In this document: positions 43,152-52,505 of the stretch, piece by piece
Numbering within the stretch: position 1 is the first letter of the stretch
Layout: the number at the start of each line of letters is the position of its first letter
Assembly: GCA_000381605.1 (NCBI GenBank)
Contig: KB906758.1
Coordinates: 434,001-498,000, forward strand
Reading direction: 5' to 3'
DNA from: Acidobacteriaceae bacterium KBS 89
GTDB taxonomy: Bacteria > Acidobacteriota > Terriglobia > Terriglobales > Acidobacteriaceae
Length of the DNA stretch: 64,000 nucleotides
Program-made: the position numbers and the translations under genes
Notes under the pieces: model-generated
What the model saw: only the letters and a program-made list of their open reading frames with translations
The model's database searches: none
What the model was told of the DNA's origin: nothing

Positions 43152-44102
43152 TCAAGCGTTTGGTGTGAGACCATCGCGAAAGCCCTGGCGCCAAGTGCTC
43201 CACTTCGGGGTCCAGCCAAGATCCCGCTTTGCTTTTGCATTGGAGACCCCGCGAATCTCGTTCATCAGGGTGACGATGTGTTCGCCTATGAGGACGCGGG
43301 CTAACCAGTTTGGGACGCTAATGGGGGGCTTTGCCCCGACGCATTGGGCGAGGAAGGAAGCCACTCGGACACGGGGGCCGGGTCGTCGTCGACGATGTTG
43401 TAGAGGCCGGGTTTTGCGTTGGTGAGGGCGGCGAGTGTGGCGGTGGCGGCGTCGTGCAGGTGCAGGAAGGACCATACGCCGGTTCCCTTTCCGACCACTG
43501 GCACTTTTCTTTTGCGAATGTCCTCGATCATGGTGCCGTCTGACGCGATGGAGATGTGTGGGCCGTAGAGCGGCCCTTAACGGAGGACGGTGCCGGTGAG
43601 GTGGGTTCGTCGAGTACGGTTGCTTCGAGCGTGCGCAGAGCATTGAGGATCGACTTCATACGGGGTGGAGGTGTTGGGTCGAGTGCGTCTTCCTCTGTTT
43701 TGAGAGAGAAGTTCCTGTACGGGCATAGGGCCACCCGGCGAAGCTTTGCGCGACAAATTTTTCTGCGCCTGTGTTGATTGCGGCGGTGATGAGATTGCGG
43801 GTGCCTTCGATGCGGAGACGGTTTGTGAGCGCGAAGTCGCGGTCGAAGTGGCGGAGGTCTATGCGTGGGGGGATGGCTGTGAGTTGATGGATGACGATCT
43901 GCGGCTTGATTTGATCGATGTGTTTGTTGACGGCGAGTGGATCGAGCGCGTCGAAGAGGACCGGAGTTGCGCCCAGGCGTTGGACACGGTCTTTGTTTGC
44001 GGAATTGCGGAGGACACCGAAGACCTCGTGTTGCTGCTGGACGAGAAGCGGGATGACGGTTTGGCCTACGGCTCCAGATGCGCCCGCCAGCAGTATCCTC
44101 AT
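43152..44102 (-). pseudogene. NAD-dependent epimerase/dehydratase gene, decayed
   Basis: ATG 44102 has GGAGG eight bases upstream; MRILLAGASGAVGQTVIPLL is a clear Rossmann start (GxxGxxG), and NRLRIEGTRNLITAAINTGA, QSFAGWPYARTGTSL follow. The frame then moves three times. One shift is in a CTCTCTC run near 43710 (to KTEEDALDPTPPP). A second is near 43608 (to THLTGTVLR), followed at once by TAA at 43577-43579 where Tyr is expected (GPLYGPHISIASDGT follows). The third is near 43357 in CTTCCTTCC (to FLAQCVGAKPPISVPNWLAR), and the end is DLGWTPKWSTWRQGFRDG. The gene has no intact product. Confidence 0.85.
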
Positions 44103-44224
44103 GTGCATCACCTCCGGTAGATTGGATGGTTGTCGTGGAAATGGCGATGCTACGGAGCACTGTTGTGCAGCGCAGTTCGCGGGCATCTAAGTTTCTAGCG
44201 ATGGCGTGTTGCCGGGAGGCGCGT

Positions 44225-44659
44225 ATGAGCGACCAATTTAATTTGCAGCGGTTTGTGGATGCGCAGGCGGGAGTGATTGATCAAGTTTGCGCGGAGCTGC
44301 GAGCGGGACAGAAGCGGAGCCATTGGATGTGGTTTGTGTTTCCGCAGATTCGCGGACTGGGAAGCAGCGGGATGGCGGTGAGGTATGCGATCTCTGGCCG
44401 GGAGGAGGCACGCGCCTATCTGGACCATTCTATTTTGGGGCCGAGGCTGCGAGAGTGCACGGGAGTTGCGGTGGAGGTGGAGGGGAAGACGGCCGCGGAG
44501 ATTTTCGGGTATCCGGATGATCTGAAGTTCCATTCGAGCATGACGCTGTTTGCTGAGGTGGAGGGCCCGACGGAGCGCGTGTTTCATAAGGCGCTGATGA
44601 AATATTTTGCCGGGAAGGCCGACCAGGCGACATTGGATCGGCTCGCATCTGAAAAATGA
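44225..44659 (+). CDS. DUF1810-family protein
   Basis: 144 residues from ATG 44225. Family hallmarks: FVDAQAGVIDQVCAELRAGQ, SHWMWFVFPQIRGLG, YAISGREEARAYLDHSILGP, and GYPDDLKFHSSMTLF. Cytosolic; widespread in bacteria and fungi with unknown role. It is divergent from the epimerase pseudogene. Confidence 0.9.
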   Translation: MSDQFNLQRFVDAQAGVIDQVCAELRAGQKRSHWMWFVFPQIRGLGSSGMAVRYAISGREEARAYLDHSILGPRLRECTGVAVEVEGKTAAEIFGYPDDLKFHSSMTLFAEVEGPTERVFHKALMKYFAGKADQATLDRLASEK

Positions 44660-44859
44660 AGTTTTCCTGAGGCCTTGATTCAAGGCTGACGGAGTCTGAT
44701 AGAAAAAGCGTGCACGCTGCGGTGGGTCGGCCTGCGCGATTTCGCCAAATATTCGCAGCATTGCGATTAATGTGTCCATAGGCCAAGAGCAGGAGATAAT
44801 GACCCAAATGCTAACTTTTTCAGCAGGGTGAAGGATATTTCAGTCTGGGTGGAAGTTCT

Positions 44860-46137
44860 ATGCGTGACGTAATGAATCGCGAACTCGTTGAAGAGCATAT
44901 TGAGAGGCTGCGCGGGAGCAGCTATCGATGGCTCGACTTCGATCCGGTGCTGGAAGCTGAATTCGAGCGGGACACGGCGCGTGAGCGATCGCATCGGCTT
45001 TGGCTGGAGGGGTTGCTCGCGATCCTTTTCTTTAACGGATGTCTGATGGTGGACTACGTTCTGGTGAAAGACGTGATGCTTGGGACTGCATTGAAGCGGA
45101 CGATGGTGGTGACTCCGCTGGCGCTTGTTGTGAATTTCATGATGCGCCTGAACCTCAGGCGATGGATGCGCGAGGGCAGCGTCGCGCTTGGGATGACTCT
45201 GATTTGCTGCATCAACCTTTACGTTGAGGGTGGATCGACGGCTGCGACGGCGATGATGGGCATGTTGTCCGTGGTGATAACGGCGCTGTTTGCGAATGTG
45301 GTGATGCGGCTGCGGTTTGCGTATTCGACGGCGACGACGGTGCTAATGCTGGCGGCGGGGATCTGGTTTGCGGGCCACGCGAGCGGGCTGGATTGGTCGG
45401 AGAAGGTCATCGGGACGAGCATGATGGCGCTTGGGGTGGCGATGACGCTGACGGCAGCTTACAGCCTGGAGCGGCAGGAGCGGATCGGGTATCTGCTTTA
45501 TATCAATGGGCAGTTGCAGAGTGCGGAGTTGCATCGGCTGTCGAATGTGGATCAACTGACGGAGTTGCCGAACCGCCGGGCGTTTGAAGAGCACTTTGAG
45601 ACGCTGTGGGGAGAAGCGATGCGGACGGACGCCTCGCTGAGTGCAATTGTCATCGATATCGACCACTTCAAGGTAGTGAACGATGTGTACGGACATCTCT
45701 ACGGGGACGAAGTGCTGCGGCATGTCGCCCGCTTGCTACCGCAGATGCTGGGTACCGAGAGTGAGCTGGCTGCACGATTTGGGGGAGAAGAGTTTGTGAT
45801 TTTGCTGCCGAATACAGAGGTGGAGGGGGCGATCGCGGTGGCGGAGCAGGTTCGCAAGCTGGTGGAGACGACCGCGCCTCCAGTTCCCGAGATGGTCGCC
45901 GACGGCGAGACACTGCGGTTGACGGTGAGTTGTGGAGTTTCGACGTGTGTGCCGGATGCGGCGATAGGCCGCGAGAGATTGTTGAGGAATGCAGACCGCG
46001 CGCTGTACGAGGCCAAGCATAATGGACGCAATCGGGTGGAGGTGCGAGGCTGCGAGGCGGGGGCGTCGATGCAGCTATTGGAGAGAATGAGTGTCAGCCG
46101 CTCCAATGGGCGAGGCTCTGCGAAAAAGGCGGGGTGA
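44860..46137 (+). CDS. Membrane-bound diguanylate cyclase (GGDEF)
   Basis: 425 residues. About 45-215 has six membrane helices (LLAILFFNGCLMVDYVLV, MVVTPLALVVNFMMRL, LGMTLICCINLYV, MMGMLSVVITALFANVVM, VLMLAAGIWFAG, MMALGVAMTLTAAYSL). The GGDEF domain follows (DQLTELPNRRAFEEHF, VIDIDHFKVVNDVYGH, GGEEF at 308-312), so it should make cyclic di-GMP from two GTP. The RxxD inhibitory site five residues before GGEEF is absent, which removes product inhibition of the usual type. It converges on the DUF1080 gene. Confidence 0.94.
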   Translation: MRDVMNRELVEEHIERLRGSSYRWLDFDPVLEAEFERDTARERSHRLWLEGLLAILFFNGCLMVDYVLVKDVMLGTALKRTMVVTPLALVVNFMMRLNLRRWMREGSVALGMTLICCINLYVEGGSTAATAMMGMLSVVITALFANVVMRLRFAYSTATTVLMLAAGIWFAGHASGLDWSEKVIGTSMMALGVAMTLTAAYSLERQERIGYLLYINGQLQSAELHRLSNVDQLTELPNRRAFEEHFETLWGEAMRTDASLSAIVIDIDHFKVVNDVYGHLYGDEVLRHVARLLPQMLGTESELAARFGGEEFVILLPNTEVEGAIAVAEQVRKLVETTAPPVPEMVADGETLRLTVSCGVSTCVPDAAIGRERLLRNADRALYEAKHNGRNRVEVRGCEAGASMQLLERMSVSRSNGRGSAKKAG

Positions 46138-46237
46138 GGGGTTTACGCAGAGATCGAGGCGTCTCTTCCTTCCTTTGGGCAGGCTCGCTTCCAGTGAGTT
46201 CAACTTGAGGCAAGAACGGCACACGACGGATTGATAT

Positions 46238-46993
46238 TCACTTCGTCTGAATCGGTGGCAGCTCACGAATCTTAATGTTGCGGAAGGAGACGGGGAAGCC
46301 GTGGTCCTGCAGCAGAATGTAGCCGTCGTGGAGTTCGCCGAAGTTGGGCCAGACATGATATTTGCTGTCGGCGACGAGCTGTCGGAACTGTGGGGTGAAG
46401 CGGTCGTACTCGACGACTTTGACGCCGTTGAGCCAGTGCTCGCCATGTGCTCCGCGGACGACGATGCGTGCGGTGTTCCATTCGCCGACTGGCTTTGCGG
46501 GCTTGTCTCTGGCGGCGGGGATCAGGTCGTAGAGCGAGGCGAGGGTGCGGTCGCCGTCTTTGCCTTTCTTCGCGTCGGGGTGAACGGCGTCGTCGAGGAT
46601 TTGATATTCGAAGCCGATGGAGGAGCCGGGGCCCTTGTTGAGATCGGGATCGACGAAATATTTGATGCCGCTGTTGGCGCCCGGCGTAATGCGGAAGTCG
46701 ACGGTGAGTTCGAAGTTGGTGTACTTGCGCGTGGTGATGATGTCGCCGGCGTCGCCTCCCTCTTCGCCGCCGTGATCGGTGACGGTGAGAAGGCCGTCTT
46801 TGACCTCCCAGCCTGTGGCAGGGAAGGTTGGGGCGTGGGTGCTTCGCCAGCCGTTGGTGGTCTTTCCGTCCCAGAGGAGTTTCCAGCCAGCGGCTGCCTC
46901 TTGCGTGGAAAGCGTGTTCGGTGCGGTCTGCGCGAGGGCTTGAACGGCGCCGACTACAACTGCTGTTGCTAGAAAAGCGGCTCGGGTGGACAT
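46238..46993 (-). CDS. Exported DUF1080 (3-keto-disaccharide hydrolase-like) protein
   Basis: 251 residues from ATG 46993. Signal peptide [20 protein letters not shown]. Family features: [96 protein letters not shown] and a C-terminal [20 protein letters not shown]. Concanavalin-like sandwich; relatives cut 3-keto-glycosides or bind polysaccharide in Acidobacteria, Planctomycetes and Bacteroidetes. No sugar-oxidase partner is close by. Confidence 0.9.
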   Translation of the reverse strand: MSTRAAFLATAVVVGAVQALAQTAPNTLSTQEAAAGWKLLWDGKTTNGWRSTHAPTFPATGWEVKDGLLTVTDHGGEEGGDAGDIITTRKYTNFELTVDFRITPGANSGIKYFVDPDLNKGPGSSIGFEYQILDDAVHPDAKKGKDGDRTLASLYDLIPAARDKPAKPVGEWNTARIVVRGAHGEHWLNGVKVVEYDRFTPQFRQLVADSKYHVWPNFGELHDGYILLQDHGFPVSFRNIKIRELPPIQTK

Positions 46994-47073
46994 AGGTTTC
47001 CACGATACGTGGAAAAGCGCGCGCTTGCCCATGAGCGAATTACTGTGGCTAGCTTGATCGAATTCGCACGGTA

Positions 47074-47156
47074 TGTAAAAAGATTGCTGCGGTGTGACGA
47101 TTGGTTGTAAAGAGATTGTCAACGTGTGTCGGTGGGTTAGCAAAAAGATTGTCAGT
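47074..47156. repeat. Three direct repeats with AAAGATTGTCA core
   Basis: GTAAAAAGATTGCTG at 47074, GTAAAGAGATTGTCAAC at 47107 and GCAAAAAGATTGTCAGT at 47140; spacing 33 bases each, three helical turns. The second and third also share GTGTGxCGxTxGGTT ahead of the core. They lie in the region between the DUF1080 gene and the PEP-CTERM gene. Confidence 0.6.
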
Positions 47157-47282
47157 TTACGGCAATGGGCTAGATCGCGATCGGGAAAGCTGATTTCATA
47201 AATGCCATGTGGTATCTGAAATATCAATGTGAACCAAATCTTTCCTGGGCCGCGCAGTCCCATTTTGAAAATCGGAGCTGAC

Positions 47283-47873
47283 ATGCGCTTCATTTCTCCC
47301 CTCGCCGTCTTTGCCGTTCTCGCTGCATCCACACTCGCTGCACACGGAGATTCAATCTATTCGAACTTCGGGCCGGGGAAAACGTACGACACCTTGAATC
47401 GCGGCTATGACATTGGAACCGTTCAAGGCATCAATCAGTTGATTGCCATTCCATTCATCCCGACGGAGACCGTGACCCTTACGGACGGCGGAGTACCTGA
47501 GATCCTCCTCGACACTCTTGGTCAGGTGGGAAGCATCAAGACGTTGTCGCCGTCGTTAGTGGATTTCACTTGTTCGCCCTGCTCGGTACTTGATGCGGGG
47601 ACTACGTATTTTCTTGTTGCCCAACAGAGCGGCGGTAGTTCCCTGTCGGGGTCGCAGCCTGCACTGAGAGCTAGAGGTACGATTTATGACAACGCGGATG
47701 GCAGCCGTACAGGGCAGTGGGACGATGACCCTAACGGTGCTTTAGGTGCGTTTGAGGTGAATGGAACAGCTTACGGCTCTTACGCCACGCCGGAACCTTC
47801 GTCCTTGTTCCTGTTAGGGGCGGGGCTACTCTGTGCAGCAGGTATGGCGCGCTGGAAGTTTTACCCGTCTTAG
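47283..47873 (+). CDS. Exported PEP-CTERM-sorted protein
   Basis: 196 residues from ATG 47283 (CGGAG six bases before). Signal peptide [20 protein letters not shown]. The middle holds beta-strands ([40 protein letters not shown]). The end is the PEP-CTERM signal: [20 protein letters not shown] followed by a basic tail, recognised by exosortase and linked to exopolysaccharide. No exosortase is in the window. Function unknown otherwise. Confidence 0.9.
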   Translation: MRFISPLAVFAVLAASTLAAHGDSIYSNFGPGKTYDTLNRGYDIGTVQGINQLIAIPFIPTETVTLTDGGVPEILLDTLGQVGSIKTLSPSLVDFTCSPCSVLDAGTTYFLVAQQSGGSSLSGSQPALRARGTIYDNADGSRTGQWDDDPNGALGAFEVNGTAYGSYATPEPSSLFLLGAGLLCAAGMARWKFYPS

Positions 47874-47890
47874 GTAGTGGTTGTGATGCA

Positions 47891-47925
47891 AGAAAGCCGC
47901 CCCTTCGGAGGCGGCTTTCTTTTTG
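47891..47925. terminator. Strong bidirectional terminator
   Basis: AGAAAGCCGCC ... GGCGGCTTTCT with a C-TTCG-G tip and TTTTT beyond. It serves the PEP-CTERM gene and the convergent TIGR03435-type gene. Confidence 0.85.
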
Positions 47926-47937
47926 TTGGTGTCGCCG

Positions 47938-49071
47938 CTAATTGTCGGTCGGCTTCTCGACTTTGTCGATAACGAATACCTCGGCGAGAGCTTTGGTGGC
48001 TTCGAACTTCAGTCCAAGCTGCTCCTGCATTGCGGTGGAGAGTGCTGGTGGAGCGTTGGGATCTTCGGTCGTGGGTGGTTTGTAGCCGCCCATTGCTTCG
48101 AATTGCGATTCGTCGGGGGTCCACTTGAGGGTGAAGTCGTAACGCGCGGTGAGGCCAGTGTGGTCGACGACTGGCTTGTCCATGACTGCGCCCTGCATGC
48201 CATTGCAGAAGTCCTGCATGGTTGAGTTGGTCACGGTCAGGTTGCCGAGATTACGGAAGAGGAAGTTTCTGGGACCGCTTGGCTGAGAGATGGTCTCGGT
48301 GAGCTTCGGGCCTCCTTTGGCGATCTCAAGCGCGTAGACGGAGAGTTCCTTCTTGTCGTGGTGGAAGGTGAGCTTGAAGCGGTCGGTCAGGGCCGATTGA
48401 AGCAGGAGTCTCATTTGTTGCGCGCTGGGGCGGCCATCGACATCGGGAACGCCGTCGAGGTCGAAATGATCGGTGGCGAACCAGGCCGGTGCGTTGATGA
48501 GTTGCTTGGCGTGGAGGCTGTAGGCGAAGGTGACGAGGTCGTTCATAGTGGTGTTGATCGTCATGACATGACGGCCGCGGACGGTGAAGCCTTTGCCAGG
48601 CTGGTCGGGCTTGCTTGGCTTGACGGTGATGACCTCGAACTTCGGTATTGCATCGGCGGGCATCGACTTGGGCGGCTCAGGGATGGGCCAGGTGTTTTCG
48701 GGGGTGACGTGGTCCAGATTGAGGACGTTGGTGTGGCCGTTCTGGGTCGCGTTGCCGGAGATGGAGTTGCCGTCGGGGTTGAGGGTGCCGGTGTAGGTGA
48801 CGTCGAGCGGACTGATCGCAAAGTTGACGGTCGATCCTTCGACTGAGATTGACGTGAGAGGAATGGGCTGGCCGCCCTGGTCGATGCTGTACATAACAGC
48901 CTTCAACTTGCCGTCGTCTTTCGAAATTTTGATCAGGGTTCGCAGGCCCTTTCCGGCTTGCAGGGTGCCCTGCCAGTTTCCGGTGATGTCTTTGTTTTGC
49001 GCGTGCAGTGCGCCTGCGAAGGCTCCGAAGATCACGGTGAGCCCAACCATCCACAGTAACGTTCTCTTCAT
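47938..49071 (-). CDS. TIGR03435-family exported protein
   Basis: 377 residues from ATG 49071 (AGGAG nine bases before). Signal peptide MKRTLLWMVGLTVIFGAFAG. About 25-135 is a lipocalin-like block (DITGNWQGTLQAGKGLRTLI) found in many of these proteins. The TIGR03435 domain follows (PKFEVITVKPSKPDQPGKGF, NTTMNDLVTFAYSLHAKQLI, APAWFATDHFDLDGVPD, RLLLQSALTDRFKLTFHHDK). The family is expanded in soil Acidobacteria and has no known role. Often such genes follow BlaI/BlaR regulators, but none is here. Confidence 0.9.
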   Translation of the reverse strand: MKRTLLWMVGLTVIFGAFAGALHAQNKDITGNWQGTLQAGKGLRTLIKISKDDGKLKAVMYSIDQGGQPIPLTSISVEGSTVNFAISPLDVTYTGTLNPDGNSISGNATQNGHTNVLNLDHVTPENTWPIPEPPKSMPADAIPKFEVITVKPSKPDQPGKGFTVRGRHVMTINTTMNDLVTFAYSLHAKQLINAPAWFATDHFDLDGVPDVDGRPSAQQMRLLLQSALTDRFKLTFHHDKKELSVYALEIAKGGPKLTETISQPSGPRNFLFRNLGNLTVTNSTMQDFCNGMQGAVMDKPVVDHTGLTARYDFTLKWTPDESQFEAMGGYKPPTTEDPNAPPALSTAMQEQLGLKFEATKALAEVFVIDKVEKPTDN

Positions 49072-49323
49072 GTGTGATCTCTCCTGATCGGGCACGGATT
49101 GTTTCTTGAGGTGAAGGTGCGGAAGTCTACGAAGTTAGACTCGTGTATCGAATTACGGATAGACACGGATTAAAGTTCGTGCGAAATAGGAAGATTTTGC
49201 AGATAGCCGGTGAGGTCTTTAGCAGCCGACCGCAATGCCAATGACCGACGCTCCCTTTATTGCCTTTTCTCTCAGAATGTATTGGCCAACGGACGCGTGC
49301 CCTGGAACGCTGAGGCGGCTTCC

Positions 49324-49824
49324 CTACCAGGTGAAGCCGCCTGAGGCTGGAGGCCACGCCTGCATCAGCTGGCGAAGCAGGACGATGCGGCCGAGGTGGT
49401 AGGCGTTGTGGGCGGCGAGCGATATGAGTTGGTCGCCCACGGACATGATGCGGGTGGGGGCCCCGGGCCGCGATGGGCAGCGGATGGAATGGTCGAGACG
49501 GGTCATGTCCTCTGCGGCAGCGGCGGCATGTTCGCATCCGTGGAGAAAGCGGTGGCGGAGTTGTTCTCATGGTTCTTGCACGGATTCGGTGGAGGGCTTT
49601 TGGGGGAAGCCGTCGGAGGGCTTGGCAGGGTAGGGAGTCTCGATGCCGGCGATCCAGTGGAGGGTGATCCTCTGCCAGAAGGCGATGTGCCAGAGCTCGG
49701 CGTAGATGGTGTGCGGGACGTTGGGGAGTTCTCGGTGGACGAGGTCGTCGGTGAGGCCCTCGAGGATGTGGGAGGGTTGGGCGGCGTAGCTTTCGGCGAT
49801 CAGGGCCTGGGTTAATTCGTTCAT
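49324..49824 (-). pseudogene. DinB-family gene interrupted by an in-frame TGA
   Basis: ATG 49824 has GGAGAAA upstream and overlaps the end of the GNAT gene (ATGA). The first 85 residues are intact DinB (MNELTQALIAESYAAQPSHI, ELWHIAFWQRITLHWI). TGA at 49567-49569 stands where relatives usually have Trp (EPW-E), and the same frame continues EQLRHRFLHGCEHAAAAAED to HNAYHLGRIVLLRQLMQAW, which holds the last metal histidines. A single G-to-A change explains it. The short product alone would lack the metal site. Confidence 0.8.
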
Positions 49825-50348
49825 AGGTTTCTCCGATCTTTCGAGAGCCACTTCGAGTCTGCCAGGACTACGGAGGTTTCAACCTGGCGGTCGGGGATGG
49901 CCCAGTAGTGTTTGAGGAGGCTGGTTTTTTCTTCGGGGCCGACGGTGCGGAAGCCGTGGCGCTGGTAGAAGCGGATGGCCCAGTCGGCGGCTGCCCAGGT
50001 GCCGATGAGGATGGGCTTGTCGGTGAGTTCGCGAAGGTGGGCGAGGAGGAGGGTGCCGATGCCTTGCTTCTGATGCGTGGTGCGGATGTAGGCGTGGCGG
50101 ATGAGAGTGACGTCGTGGACGTGCTGGATGCCCATGACTCCGGCTAGTGTGGCGGGGTCTTGTGGGTCTTGCGGATTTTTGTAGCCGTGGAAGATGACGC
50201 CGGAGTCGATCTCGTGCTGGAGGTGGTTGTGGGACATGTAGGGGTCGGCGAAGCGGTCTGTGGGGATAATGCCTTTGTAGGCTTGAGCGCCGTCGTTGAT
50301 GATGGCTTGGATTTGATCGAAGTCCTCGGGGGTGCAGGGGCGAATCAT
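49821..50348 (-). CDS. GNAT-family N-acetyltransferase
   Basis: 175 residues from ATG 50348 (GAGG seven bases before; the frame runs to 50396 without ribosome site). MIRPCTPEDFDQIQAIINDG at the start, acetyl-CoA loop KQGIGTLLLAHL, and WAIRFYQRHGFRTVG at the end. Transfers an acetyl group from acetyl-CoA to an unknown amine. Translation is coupled to the interrupted DinB gene, a pairing often seen with small detoxification enzymes. Confidence 0.92.
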   Translation of the reverse strand: MIRPCTPEDFDQIQAIINDGAQAYKGIIPTDRFADPYMSHNHLQHEIDSGVIFHGYKNPQDPQDPATLAGVMGIQHVHDVTLIRHAYIRTTHQKQGIGTLLLAHLRELTDKPILIGTWAAADWAIRFYQRHGFRTVGPEEKTSLLKHYWAIPDRQVETSVVLADSKWLSKDRRNL

Positions 50349-50425
50349 GCGGCGGCCTCTTCGAGTAAGGATGAGGATTGTTACGTGGGGATTCACAATT
50401 GCGACTAGACGATAGTGAAATGCGG

Positions 50426-50486
50426 TTCGCGCGTGGCGCGAATGCCCACCTTAGCGACGATGAGCTGTCGCGAAGATGGGGCGCCC
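50426..50486 (+). repeat. Dispersed palindromic repeat, copy C
   Basis: First hairpin TTCGCGC-GTG-GCGCGAA (50426-50442), second CCCACCTTAGCGAC ... GTCGCGAAGATGGG (50445-50480), then GCGCCC. The first hairpin differs from copies A and B in sequence but keeps its pairing. Confidence 0.75.
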
Positions 50487-50587
50487 AGGTTGGTGCCTAT
50501 TTTAAATATGGGCAGCCGTCTGGTTCCAGAGATAACAACTGAGGCCATTTTCACTCCTTGTGCGTCAGGTGCCCGTGCCGACTAAGC

Positions 50588-52213
50588 CTATAGCAACAGA
50601 GTGCGGTAGCGCTCGAGCGCGTTGAGATGGTCTCGGTCGGCTCGCAGGCCGACGTAGCCGTCGGGGCGCAGCGCGAGAAGGGTGATTTCTTCAACGCCGA
50701 GGAGGTCGGCTGCGGCCGGTTCAAGGTGTCCGAACTGGACGGGCAAGTTGGGATGAATGCCCAGGGCGACGGCTGCTTCGAACACGGGCGAATCGGTGGC
50801 GAGTTTCTGCAAGGCGGCGTCGAGGCCCTTGAGAGTTGGGACGTGGGCGGTTGGGCCAGAGAGGAGCATGAGGGTGTGGCCTGCGCGGTGGGCAAGCTGA
50901 TGGAGTCGCCGCTTGTCCGAGTGTTGGATTGCGATTGTGTCGGGCAGCCGATAGCCGGGAGCTAGCGCGGTGTTGGTGTCGCCGGTGACGATAGGGGATT
51001 GAGAGTACTCGAGGTTCAGTTCGGTTTCGGCCATGATCTGATGGTGCAGGTCGTCTGGATTGGCGAGCATGGCTCTGATGGCCTGGTCGCGGGCGTCGCG
51101 TTCGATTGGGTCCGTCATCATCTGGGCGTGTTCGAATTCGTCGCCAGATTGGGTGAACATGACGGCGATGGGGCGACGTTCCGCTTCGTAGCTGTCGAGG
51201 AGGGTTGAGTCGGCGACGCCGTGGTGGACGAGGGCAAGTTTCCAGGCAAGATTGAAGGCGTCCTGAATGCCGCAGTTCATACCATGTCCTTCGGCTGGAG
51301 AGCAGAGGTGCGCGGAGTCGCCGGCCAGAAAGACTGAGCCGGATCGGTATTTGGTGGCGATCCTGGTGTAGCAGTGGAATCGTGTCGGGTTTTCTACGTT
51401 GGCGAAAGATGCAGTGGGTGTGTAGGCGTGGAGTGTCGAGGTCGCATCGGCGACGAGGTCGGAGGTGTCGGAGCTCGGCCTCAGGTAGACACGCCAGCGT
51501 TTGTCGGGAAGCGCTGTAAGGATGATAGGTAGCGTGTCGTTGTAGGCGAAGATGCCTTCGTACGTGTCGGTCCAGCCTTGCACTGTCGCGTCGAAGACTG
51601 CCCACTCCTTGCCGAGTTCGTGGCCCTCGAAGCCGATGCCGCTCGATTCGCGGGTGGCGCTGTGAATGCCGTCGCAGCCTACGATCCATCGGGCGTCTAT
51701 TGGATAACGGCCGCCATCGTGCTCGATTTCGGCAAGGACTCTGTCGTCATGCTGCAGTAGCCCGACCAATCGAGAGGAACGGTTTACTTTGCCTCCCTGT
51801 TGGTGGAGATAGTCGGTGAGGATGGATTCGGTGACTTCTTCAGAGACACCGAGATTGAAGCCGTAGATGCTTCCGCAGGTTGAAAGGTCGATCATTCCGA
51901 GCTCTTTGCCCCCGGAGTAGATCTTGACGACTCGCTGTCTGCAGCCGACGTCGAGGAGTTTCTCGACGAGACCAAGCGACTCGAAGATTTGTAGAGAGCG
52001 GGGATGAACTACCGTTGCTCTGTCCCAGTGGTTCGGGCCGGGACGGGCATCGATCACGTGGCATGGGACGCCGCGTCGCTGAAGTTCAGAGGCGAGGAGT
52101 AGACCTGTTGGTCCTGCACCGACTACTAGTACGGATGTTTGAAGACTTGCCGGGTCAGCGTTCTTTGTGTCGAGTTCTTTGGGAGAATCTTGTTGGGTTG
52201 GGATCGGCGACAT
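50588..52213 (-). CDS. FAD-dependent aromatic monooxygenase
   Basis: 541 residues from ATG 52213; upstream extension would run into palindromic repeat D. FAD site VLVVGAGPTGLLLASELQRR, the DG motif (RWIVGCDGIHSATRE) and the GD motif SGSVFLAGDSAHLCSPAEGH with MNCGIQDAFNLAWKL place it in the PheA/TfdB/PgaE class. The C-terminal 130 residues are the thioredoxin-like oligomerisation part. It would hydroxylate a phenol or polyketide-like aromatic with NAD(P)H and oxygen. No pathway genes are adjacent. Confidence 0.92.
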   Translation of the reverse strand: MSPIPTQQDSPKELDTKNADPASLQTSVLVVGAGPTGLLLASELQRRGVPCHVIDARPGPNHWDRATVVHPRSLQIFESLGLVEKLLDVGCRQRVVKIYSGGKELGMIDLSTCGSIYGFNLGVSEEVTESILTDYLHQQGGKVNRSSRLVGLLQHDDRVLAEIEHDGGRYPIDARWIVGCDGIHSATRESSGIGFEGHELGKEWAVFDATVQGWTDTYEGIFAYNDTLPIILTALPDKRWRVYLRPSSDTSDLVADATSTLHAYTPTASFANVENPTRFHCYTRIATKYRSGSVFLAGDSAHLCSPAEGHGMNCGIQDAFNLAWKLALVHHGVADSTLLDSYEAERRPIAVMFTQSGDEFEHAQMMTDPIERDARDQAIRAMLANPDDLHHQIMAETELNLEYSQSPIVTGDTNTALAPGYRLPDTIAIQHSDKRRLHQLAHRAGHTLMLLSGPTAHVPTLKGLDAALQKLATDSPVFEAAVALGIHPNLPVQFGHLEPAAADLLGVEEITLLALRPDGYVGLRADRDHLNALERYRTLLL

Positions 52214-52293
52214 GGGTTTTCCGCTTTGCGTGGATTGTCGCAGGTTGGAAGAGGCGGGACAAGGTTGGATGCTGCACCGGGATTGCATGAATG

Positions 52294-52330
52294 CCCACCT
52301 TAGCGACGATGAGACTGTCGCGAGGATGGG
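52294..52330 (+). repeat. Dispersed palindromic repeat, copy D
   Basis: CCCACCTTAGCGAC, loop GATGAGACT, GTCGCGAGGATGGG, then CACCCG. The first hairpin of the family is not preserved here. It lies upstream of the FAD monooxygenase gene. Confidence 0.75.
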
Positions 52331-52505
52331 CACCCGCATTTGTGTTTAGTTCAGGGCCTGGGCCATCCGCCAAAAAGAATGCGCGTGAGCCGTTTTGTCC
52401 TTCATTTTGGGTAGGCGCGGGCTCTTGACGCAGATGCAACAGCAGGAGTAAAAATAATGTCCCACAACAGGCCCCGGACCTTGTATTGCAAGTAAGGAGG
52501 GTCCG

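Noticed and set aside
37500-49569. Stop-codon reassignment or selenocysteine at the in-frame stops
   Set aside because: The stops are TAA, TAA and TGA, and all other genes end normally at these codons; no SECIS-like hairpin follows the TGA. Nonsense mutation is simpler.
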